64,000 nucleotides of DNA from Lolium rigidum (Eukaryota; Streptophyta; Magnoliopsida; Poales; Poaceae): positions 205,552-269,551 of the forward strand of contig NW_025900006.1 of assembly GCF_022539505.1 (NCBI RefSeq), in the 5' to 3' direction. Positions 55,181 to 64,000 of this stretch are shown piece by piece (the stretch's first letter is position 1; each line of letters begins with the position of its first letter). The notes beneath the pieces are model-generated. The model was given only the letters and a program-made list of their open reading frames with translations, searched no databases and was not told the origin of the DNA. A program made the position numbers and the translations under genes.

Positions 55181-55652
55181 CTGGAGCCGGCGGGAGAAGC
55201 TTTTTTTTTTTTTTTTTTGAGATGTCGGCGGGAGAAGTCGGGCGGGAGAGTTTTGGGGTTTTGGAGGGTTTTGGGGTTTTGGGGTTTTGGAGGGAATTTT
55301 TGGGGCTTTTTTGTGCAAAACAATAATAATTAAATGCGCAATAATGCATATAATTTGGTGTAGGTTAAAATATTTATAAAAACAGAATATCATGTAATTA
55401 AACGTGTGTCACCTTCATTCCTTTAATGATAATAATATAGGGATATATGAAACTCCTAGAATCCTTAATAATTAAATTATATAAAAAAAATCAGAAAATG
55501 TTTGGTTAATTAGGTCAAATAATATATGTCTCTTGCACACACTAATTATATGCTTATCATAAGGCATATGCAAGCTTTATCCCATTCTATATACATCAAG
55601 ATTCCGAACGTGGAAGTTCGATCGTGAAGGATTCTCCTAGCTAGAATGTCGT
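55181..55652. other. AT-rich spacer with T18 run and G-rich block
   Basis: T-run at 55201-55218. TTTTGGGG-type repeats at 55251-55294 include four or more G-runs. The remaining sequence to 55652 is AT-rich without recognised features. This is the link between CACTA and satellite. Confidence 0.5.
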
Positions 55653-58600
55653 CTCCGCTCGATTTTTTTGGCTCCGTTTAATTTGCCAACTGCGCAAAAC
55701 GGGGCCGCCGGGACATGCGGTATGGCCGTACCGGGCGCGCGCATGCACCCGTCCGCCAACGCGCGAAACGGAAAACATTTAGCACATAAAATGACGCGTC
55801 CTAGACCTAAAAACATGTTTCCCTCCATTTATTGAGCCAAGGAAAGTGTGGCCCCAGTTTAAATCCTCCCGGTCAGTTTCTAGCGGATTCGGCGGGACAC
55901 CGCAGGAAGCGGGAGGGATTCCCAGATGGCTACCGCGCGCATACGGCATGTGATAGGTGGTGCGTAGGAGGTATCCTACCGCCGCGCGGAGGTCTCGCGC
56001 AATACTGAAATGCGCACCATGTAGCCCTTCACAAAAAAAAGCCCTTCCGGCACCCCGAAAATGGGAAAACCGTCGCCCGTGGTTCGGATTGGAAATCCGC
56101 GACACGGGCCTTGCTTCCCATCCTAAGGTCCACGCACGTGCCAAATATGGCCTCGTTCCGACAAACTATGTGGTGAAACGGGCCGTTTCCTACTCATTTC
56201 CCCTAAAAGCCATAGAACTCCGGGCGTGATAGCCCTATTCGTGAAGGGTTTTTCAAGATAATTGCCGTATCCCAATTCCGTCTTTTGCAGTGGTTACCAG
56301 GACACATAAAATGACGCCACGCGGCTCCGCTCGATTTTTTGGCTCCGTTTGCTTTGCCAACTGCGCAAAACGGGGCCGTCGGGACATGCGGTATGGCCGT
56401 ACCGGGAGCGCGCGTGCACCCGTCCGCCAACGCGCGAAACGGAAAACATTTAGCACATAAAATGACGCGTCCTAGACCTAAAAACATTTTTCCCTCCATT
56501 TATTGAGCGAAGGAAAGTGTGGCCCCAGTTCAAATCCGGACAGTTTGCAGCGGATTCGGCGGGGCACCGCAGGAAGCGGGTGGGATTCCCAGATGTCTTC
56601 CGCGCGCATACGGCATGTGATAGGTGGTGCGTAGGAGGTATCATACCGCCGCGCGGAGGTCTCGCGCGATACTGAAATGCGCGCCATGTAGCCCTTCACA
56701 AAAAAAAGCCCTTCCGGCACCCCGAAAATGGGAAAACCGTCGCCCGTGGTTCGGATTGGAAATCCGCGACACGGGCCTTGCTTCCCATCCTAAGGTCCAC
56801 GTACGTGCCAAATATGGCCTCGTTCCGACAAACTATGTGGTGAAACGGGCCGTTTCCTACTCATTTCCCCTAAAAGCCATAGAACTCCAGACGAGATAGC
56901 CCTGTTCGTGAAGGGTTTTTCAAGATAATTGCCGTATCCCAGTTCCGTCTTTGCGGTGGTTACCAGGACACATAAAATGACGCCACGCGGCTCCGCTCGA
57001 TTTTTTGGCTCCGTTTGCTTTGCCAACCGCGCAAAACGGGGCCGTCGGGACATGCGGTATGGCCGCACGGGAGCGCGCGTGCACCCGTCCGCCAACGCGC
57101 GAAACGGAAAACATTTAGCACATAAAATGACGCGTCCTAGACCTAAAAACATTTTTCCCTCCATTTATTGAGCGAAGGAAAGTGTGGCCCCAGTTCAGAT
57201 CCGGACAGTTTGCAGCGGATTCGGCGGGGCACCGCAGGAAGCGGGTGGGATTCCCAGATGTCTTCCGCGTGCATACGGCATGTGATAGGTGGTGCGTAGG
57301 AGGTATCATACCGCCGCGCGGAGGTCCCGCGCGATACTGAAATGCGCGCCATGTAGCCCTTCACAAAAAAAAGCCCTTCCGGCACCCCGAAAATGGGAAA
57401 ACCGTCGCCCGTGGTTCGGATTGGAAATCCGCGACACGGGCCTTGCTTCCCATCCTAAGGTCCACGCACGTGCCAAATATGGCCTCGTTCCGACAAACTA
57501 TGTGGTGAAACGGGCCGTTTCCTACTCATTTCCCCTAAAAGCCATAGAACTCCGGACGAGATAGCCCTGTTCGTGAAGGGTTTTTCAAGATAATTGCCGT
57601 ATCCCAGTTCCGTCTTTTGCAGTGGTTACCAGGACACATAAAATGACGCCACGCGGCTCCGCTCGATTTTTTGGCTCCGTTTGCTTTGCCAACTGCGCAA
57701 AACGGGGCCGCCGGGACATGCGGTATGGCCGTACCGGGCGCGCGCGTGCACCCGTCCGCCAACGCGCGAAACGGAAAACATTTAGCACATAAAATGACGC
57801 GTCCTAGACCTAAAAACATTTTTCCCTCCATTTATTGAGCGAAGGAAAGTGTCGCCCCGGCTCAGATCCGGACGGCTTCCGACGGATTCGGCGGGGCACC
57901 GCAGAAGCGGGTGGGATTCCCGGATGGCTTCCGCGCGCATATGGCATGTGATAGGTGGTGCGTAGGAGGTATCCTACCGCCGCGCGGAGGTCCCGCGCGA
58001 TACCGAAATGCGCGCCATGTAGCCGCTTCACAAAAAAAGCCCTTCCGGCACCCCGAAAATGGAAAAACCATCGCCCGTGGTTCGGATTGGAAATCCGCGA
58101 CCGGGGCCTTGCTTCCCATCCTAAGGCCCACGCACGTGCCAAATATGGCCTCGTTCCGACAAACTATGTGGTGAAACGGGCCGTTTCCTACTCATTTCCC
58201 CTAAAAGCCATAGAACTCCGGACGAGATAGCCCCGTTCGTGAAGGGTTCTCCAAGATAATTGCCGTATCCCAGCTCCGTCTTTTGCAGTGGTTACCAGGA
58301 CACATAAAATGACGCCACGCGGCTCCGCTCGATTTTTTGGCTCCGTTTGCTTTGCCAACCGCGCAAAACGGGGCCGCCGGACATGCGGTATGGCCGTACC
58401 GAGCGCGCGCGTGCACCCGTCCGCCAACGCGCGAAACGGAAAACATTTAGCACATAAAATGACGCGTCCTAGACCTAAAAACATTTTTCCCTCCATTTAT
58501 TGAGCGAAGGAAAGTGTCGCCCCGGCTCGGATCCGGACAGCTTCCGACGGATTCGGCGGGGCACCGCAGAAGCGGGTGGGATTCCCGGATGTCTTCCGCG

Positions 58601-61600
58601 CGCATATGGCATGTGATAGGTGGTGCGTCGGAGGTATCCTACCGCCGCGCGGAGGTCCCGCGCGATACCGAAATGCGCGCCATGTAGCCGCTTCACAAAA
58701 AAGCCCTTCCAGCACCCCGAAAATGGAAAAACCGTCGCCCGTGGTTCGGATTGGAAATCCGCGACCGGGGCCTTGCTTCCCATCCTAAGGCCCACGCACG
58801 TGCCAAATATGGCCTCGTTCCGACAAACTATGTGGTGAAACGGGCCGTTTCCTACTCATTTCCCCTAAAAGCCATAGAACTCCGGACGAGATAGCCCCGT
58901 TCGTGAAGGGTTCTCCAAGATAATTGCCGTATCCCGGCTCCGTCTTTTGCAGTGGTTACCAGGACACATAAAATGACGCCACGCGGCTCCGCTCGATTTT
59001 TTGGCTCCGTTTGCTTTGCCAACCGCGCAAAACGGGGCCGCCGGGACATGCGGTATGGCCGCACCGGGCGCGCGCGTGCACCCGTCCGCCAACGCGCGAA
59101 ACGGAAAACATTTAGCACATAAAATGACGCGTCCTAGACCTAAAAACATTTTTCCCTCCATTTATTGAGCGAAGGAAAGTGTCGCCCCGGCTCGGATCCG
59201 GACAGCTTCCGACGGATTCGGCGGGGCACCGCAGAAGCGGGTGGGATTCCCGCATGGCTTCCGCGCGCATACGGCATGTGATAGGTGGTGCGTAGGAGGT
59301 ATCCTACCGCCGCGCGGAGGTCCCGCGCGATACCGAAATGCGCGCCATGTAGCCGCTTCACAAAAAAAGCCCTTCCGGCACCCCGAAAATGGAAAAACCG
59401 TCGCCCGTGGTTCGGATTGGAAATCCGCGACCGGGGCCTTGCTTCCCATCCTAAGGCCCACGCACGTGCCAAATATGGCCTCGTTCCGACAAACTATGTG
59501 GTGAAACGGGCCGTTTCCTACTCATTTCCCCTAAAAGCCATAGAACTCCGGACGAGATAGCCCCGTTCGTGAAGGGTTCTCCAAGATAATTGCCGTATCC
59601 CAGCTTCCGTCTTTTGCAAGTGGTTACCAGGACACATAAAATGACGCCACGCGGCTCCGCTCGATTTTTGGCTCCGTTTGCTTTGCCAACCGCGCAAAAC
59701 GGGCCGCCGGGACATGCGGTATGGCCGCACCGGGCGCGCGCGTGCACCCGTCCGCCAACGCGCGAAACGGAAAACATTTAGCACATAAAATGACGCGTCC
59801 TAGACCTAAAAACATTTTTCCCTCCATTTATTGAGCGAAGGAAAGTGTCGCCCCGGCTCGGATCCGGACAGCTTCCAGCGGATTCGGCGGGGCACCGCAG
59901 AAGCGGGTGGGATTCCCGCATGGCTTCCGCGCGCATACGGCATGTGATAGGTGGTGCGTAGGAGGTATCCTACCGCCGCGCGGAGGTCCCGCGCGATACC
60001 GAAATGCGCGCCATGTAGCCGCTTCACAAAAAAGCCCTTCCGGCACCCCGAAAATGGAAAAACCGTCGCCCGTGGTTCGGATTGGAAATCCGCGACCGGG
60101 GCCTTGCTTCCCATCCTAAGGCCCACGCACGTGCCAAATATGGCCTCGTTCCGACAAACTATGTGGTGAAACGGGCCGTTTCCTACTCATTTCCCCTAAA
60201 AGCCATAGAACTCCGGACGAGATAGCCCTGTTCGTGAAGGGTTCTCCAAGATAATTGCCGTATCCCGGCTCCGTCTTTTGCAAGTGGTTACCAGGACACA
60301 TAAAATGACGCCACGCGGCTCCGCTCGATTTTTTGGCTCCGTTTGCTTTGCCAACCGCGCAAAACGGGGCCGCCGGACATGCGGTATGGCCGCACCGGCG
60401 CGCGCGTGCACCCGTCCGCCAACGCGCGAAACGGAAAACATTTAGCACATAAAATGACGCGTCCTAGACCTAAAACCATTTTTCCCTCCATTTATTGAGC
60501 GAAGGAAAGTGTCGCCCCGGCTCGGATCCGGACAGCTTCCAGCGGATTCGGCGGGGCACCGCAGAAGCGGGTGGGATTCCCGGATGGCTTCCGCGCGCAT
60601 ACGGCATGTGATAGGTGGTGCGTAGGAGGTATCCTACCGCCGCGCGGAGGTCCCGCGCGATACCGAAATGCGCGCCATGTAGCCGCTTCACAAAAAAAGC
60701 CCTTCCGGCACCCCGAAAATGGAAAAACCGTCGCCCGTGGTTCAGATTGGAAATCCGCGACCGGGGCCTTGCTTCCCATCCTAAGGCCCACGCACGTGCC
60801 AAATATGGCCTCGTTCCGACAAACTATGTGGTGAACCGTTTCCTACTCATTTCCCCTAAAAGCCATAGAACTCCGGACGAGATAGCCCTGTTCGTGAAGG
60901 GTTCTCCAAGATAATTGCCGTATCCCAGTTCCGTCTTTTGAAGTGGTTACCAGGACACATAAAATGACGCCACGCGGCTCCGCTCGATTTTTTGGCTCCG
61001 TTTGCTTTGCCAACTGCGCAAAACGGGGCCGCCGGGACATGCGGTATGGCCGTACCGGCGCGCGCGTGCACCCGTCCGCCAACGCGCGAAACGGAAAACA
61101 TTTAGCACATAAAATGATGCGTCCTAGACCTAAAAACATTTTTCCCTCCATTTATTGAGCGAAGGAAAGTGTCGCCCCGGCTCGGATCCGACAGCTTCCA
61201 GCGGATTCGGCGGGGCACCGCAGAAGCGGGTGGGATTCCCGGATGGCTTCCGCGCGCATACGGCATGTGATAGGTGGTGCGTAGGAGGTATCCTACCGCC
61301 GCGCGGAGGTCCCGCGCGATACCGAAATGCGCGCCATGTAGCCGCTTCACAAAAAAAGCCCTTCCGGCACCCCGAAAATGGAAAAACCGTCGCCCGTGGT
61401 TCGGATTAGAAATCCGCGACCGGGCCTTGCTTCCCATCCTAAGGCCCACGCACGTGCCAAATATGGCCTCGTTCCGACAAACTATGTGGTGAAACGGGCC
61501 GTTTCCTACTCATTTCCCCTAAAAGCCATAGAACTCCGACGAGATAGCCCCGTTCGTGAAGGGTTCTCCAAGATAATTGCCGTATCCCAGTTCCGTCTTT

Positions 61601-62023
61601 TGCAATGGTTACCAGGACACATAAAATGACGCCACGCGGCTCCGCTCGATTTTTTGGCTCCGTTTGCTTTGCCAACCGCGCAAAACGGGGCCGCCGGACA
61701 TGCGGTATGGCCGCACGGGCGCGCGCGTGCACCCGTCCGCCAACGCGCGAAACGGAAAACATTTAGCACATAAAATGACGCGTCCTAGACCTAAAAACAT
61801 TTTTCCCTCCATTTATTGAGCGAAGAAAAGTGTCGCCCCAGTTCAGATCCGGACAGTTTCCAGCGGATTCGGCGGGGCACCGCAGGAAGCGGGTGGGATT
61901 CCCGGATGGCTTCCGCGCGCATACGGCATGTGATAGGTGGTGCGTAGGAGGTATCCTACCGCCGCGCGGAGGTCCCGCGCGATACCGAAATGCGCGCCAT
62001 GTAGCCGCTTCACAAAAAAAGCC
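55653..62023 (+). repeat. Satellite array, ~665-bp unit, about 9.6 copies
   Basis: The phrase CCCTCCATTTATTGAGC falls at 55821, 56492, 57157, 57824, 58489, 59154, 59820, 60484, 61144 and 61805, so unit lengths are 671, 665, 667, 665, 665, 666, 664, 660 and 661. By eye, units are about 90% or more identical. Each contains CACATAAAATGACGC twice, about 155 bases apart. Long frames exist on both strands, but the lengths are not multiples of three, so the frames shift from unit to unit; there is no conserved start or splice pattern, and I treat them as non-coding. The first and last units are incomplete. I do not recognise the family. Confidence 0.95.
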
Positions 62024-62740
62024 TCCCGAGCTTAGGGTTTAGGGTTTAGGGGAGCTACTTTTGCACCATTAGACCTTGCACCACACTTTGACACATATCA
62101 TAGGTCCACATGCAAGGTTTGGTGGGGTTCCGGTGCTCCGGCGGTCGTTATCCCCCTCCTCCCCCAAAACAGCTGAACGCGTGCTCCGGCGGGTCTACCC
62201 CCTAGATTTCTCCGCGCGAGGGTGCACCAATGTAACTTTTCATTCTTTTAGGTTTGTTTAGTACATATACACATGTAGAACCAAGATTGGGACCCTTTGG
62301 CACATATACCCGCAGCCTAGAGCCATTATCACACGATCGAGGGTGTGCTCGATCTATCGGTTAGGGTTAGGTGTAGGGTTAGGGCTAGGGTTTAGGGGGT
62401 AGGGCTAGGGTTTAGGTTAAAGGTAAGTATTTATGGTTAGGTATAGGATTAGGGTTTAGGGTTAGGGTTAGGGTTTATGATGCATGGTTCCGTAGCTCCG
62501 GCGTCGTGGTTTAGGGATTTAGAGGGGATTAGGGCTCGAAGCCTCCCCGCTTTAGGGTTTAGGGTTTAGGGGAGCTACTTTTGCACCATTAGACCTTGCA
62601 CCACACTTTAACACATATCATAGGTCCACATGCAAGATTTGGTGGGGTTCCGGTGCTCGGCGGTCGTTCTCCCCCTCCTTCCCCCAAAACAACGGAACGT
62701 GTGCCCCGCGGGTCTACCCCCCTAGATTTCTCGTGAAACT
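62021..62740 (+). repeat. Telomere-like (TTTAGGG-type) 520-bp repeat, two units
   Basis: GGTTTAGGGTTTAGGGGAGC followed by TACTTTTGCACCATTAGACC occurs at about 62036 and 62556, a 520-bp spacing. The second unit is cut off near 62735. Between them, 62361-62480 is a dense degenerate run of TTAGGG, TTTAGGG and CTAGGG motifs. The perfect plant telomere repeat appears only two or three in a row, so this is interstitial or subtelomere-like DNA and not a chromosome end. Confidence 0.85.
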
Positions 62741-62797
62741 TGAGGCATACACATATATTATGGAGATGTACATGTAACTTCAAATTCAAATTCGACA

Positions 62798-63470
62798 TTT
62801 TTTTTTCGAAATGGGGGTCATCCCCGGCTTCTGCATCATGATGATGCACACATCCTTTTATTAAAAAAAATTTAAAGTATAAATGTTTACAAATCACTCA
62901 TCATCGAGGATTGATACAAGAATCAACCATCGAAAGAAACACATAGTAAGACTACACATCAACATAGTCTTCTAGTATGACGCCAACCAGCCTCGGCACA
63001 AGATATCCCGAGCGACCATCGGAGCCGTGTGCATCCGTAAGCCATGGCATCCCGCTGCCCCTCCGGAGAGAGTAGGGCCCAAAGTTGGACCCAATGGGAA
63101 ACCATATGAATAACCTGGAAAAAATGAAAGGAAGGTTTTTTATTAAAAATTATGTCATTCCTACTCTTCCAAATAGACCAACATAAAGCAGTAAACCCCA
63201 ATCCGGATAAAAGCTTTTGATTGTCTATCGACTCCATTCAACCAATTACCAAACATATTGGTAATATTGGTGGGAGGTGGGAGAGCATAAGTAAAATTCA
63301 CAGTACGCCATAAGAGTTTAGCTAAAGGGCATTCAATAAAAAGGTGTTGAATGGTCTCCTGTTCCCTACGTAAAACACACTTTGTACACTTAGAGAAACA
63401 AAAAGATAAATCTGGGTGTGAATATTCAACCAGATCCGACAAGACTATTCACATCAGAAAAGTATGATTT
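62798..63470 (-). mobile_element. LINE, 5'-truncated, zf-RVT region and 3' tail
   Basis: A T-run at 62798-62806 is the poly(A) of a minus-strand insertion, preceded by GATGCAGAAGCCGGGGATGA, a standard LINE tail in Triticeae. The coding remnant runs KCTKCVLRREQETIQHLFIE (C-x-x-C ... H ... C, the zf-RVT motif after L1-type RT), CPLAKLLWRTVNFTYALPPP, then after a frameshift ALCWSIWKSRNDIIFNKKPS. RT proper is missing. No target duplication could be assigned. Confidence 0.8.
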
Positions 63471-64000
63471 CTCCGATAATCCGAGACGATAGAAGCAAAG
63501 TTTCTTGACAAGCAAATACAAATAATTAACTAGGCATGGATCTTGGAGAAGTCGTCGCAATTGCCCGGCTTCGTCCGCCACGGATTATCACTCTTCGGGC
63601 TCGCTGATCACTCATCTCCGTCGTCCACGGATCATCACTCTTCCGATCAGCACCAGCCCACGACCGCATCCTCAGTGTTCTCGCCAATAATCACTACTCT
63701 TCGGCGCATCACTACGCTCCAGCCACTCGCTCATCATTCATCTTCGTCCGTTTGCCATGAGGGGGACTTGTCTCGCTGGGTGTTGTCGCTGCAGAAGCCG
63801 GTGCCTTCAAGATTGCTAGTTCAGCCAGCCGCGCTTGCAAGTTCACCATTTAACCTTGCTATTTCAGCCGCAAGCATTTCTCCGTGCCTGTTCAGCTTCG
63901 ATCTCTCGCTACCCCGCATTTGCAACACGGACGTCCCCTCGCCTCGTCTTCCTTCTTGCAACCGGGGCAAAACACAAGGTAACGCAGAAGAACCATATCT
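63471..64000 (-). other. Window edge: short Cys-motif frame, unrecognised
   Basis: In minus sense an ATG at 63996 opens a 34-codon frame with FCPGCKKEDEARGRPCCKCG, a C-x2-C ... C-C-x-C pattern that could be a zinc ribbon, then a stop. Another frame continues NRHGEMLAAEIARLNGELAS, which is helical. It may be the decayed end of a transposon gene. The remaining sequence toward 63471 shows nothing recognisable. Confidence 0.25.

Noticed and set aside
55653..62023. Repeated ~100-codon frames on both strands in the satellite (for example starting MEGKMFLGLGR or MVRRRYPTAARR)
   Set aside because: Unit length is not a multiple of three, frames differ between units, many are shared by all three phases, and no start context or domain is seen. 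They are a by-product of GC-rich repeats.
62361..62480. A true chromosome end
   Set aside because: TTTAGGG motifs are degenerate, short and followed by 1.5 kb of other DNA including a LINE.
1..64000. tRNA, rRNA, CRISPR or bacterial-type operons
   Set aside because: None seen; the window is plant nuclear DNA with spliced genes and nested transposons.

Overview
The window is plant nuclear DNA from a grass, most likely subfamily Pooideae and probably tribe Triticeae. Evidence: copia LTRs of the Angela/WIS/BARE type (starting TGTTGGAAATATGCC or TGAAGGAGATATGCC), gypsy LTRs starting TGATACGTCTC, CACTA, Mutator-like and Tourist elements, an Au-type SINE tail, and GC-rich grass-type exons separated by long transposon tracts. 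I see no rRNA, tRNA or CRISPR. Assignment to a species is not possible from sequence alone.

Layout. 1-1.8 kb: end of a gypsy-type LTR. 1.8-10.7 kb: remains of a GAGCATC-type DNA transposon split by a truncated gag-protease gypsy element with two unlike LTRs side by side. 10.7-12.1 kb: small complete CACTA element (TSD CAT). 13.6-14.6 kb: minus-strand retroposon with a 13-bp TSD. 15.6-17.3 kb: two gene remnants, a truncated IQD calmodulin-binding gene and a frameshifted CYP79-like P450 end. 17.6-24.2 kb: a tandem duplication whose second copy holds a complete 4.36-kb Mutator-like element (83-bp TIRs, 9-bp TSD) carrying two spliced zinc-finger genes (GRF type and XS type); the first copy keeps the empty site. 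24.9-31.1 kb: a decayed MULE (plant-mobile-domain gene plus transposase, minus strand) broken by a solo LTR that is itself broken by another. 31.9-38.4 kb: a young complete copia element (LTRs 172/173 identical), disabled by a gag frameshift, an RT-RNase H deletion and an inserted solo LTR. 38.7-39.9 kb: a Harbinger-like element with a broken passenger gene.

40.2-47.4 kb is the genic island: a two-domain jacalin-related lectin (six exons, 450 aa) and a LisH-CTLH-CRA protein related to RanBPM (seven exons, 216 aa), both on the minus strand and both apparently intact. The second hosts a SINE and a Tourist MITE in its introns.

47.5-64 kb is repeat again: retroelement pieces, an inverted truncated copia LTR, one end plus accessory gene of a CACTA transposon, a 6.4-kb satellite array (about 9.6 copies of a 660-671 bp unit), degenerate TTTAGGG telomere-like DNA in a 520-bp repeat, and the 3' end of a LINE. 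The satellite next to telomere-like repeats suggests a present or former subtelomeric position.

Only two ordinary host genes look functional. The most unusual object is the MULE at 19.0-23.4 kb, which has no transposase but two structured zinc-finger genes.
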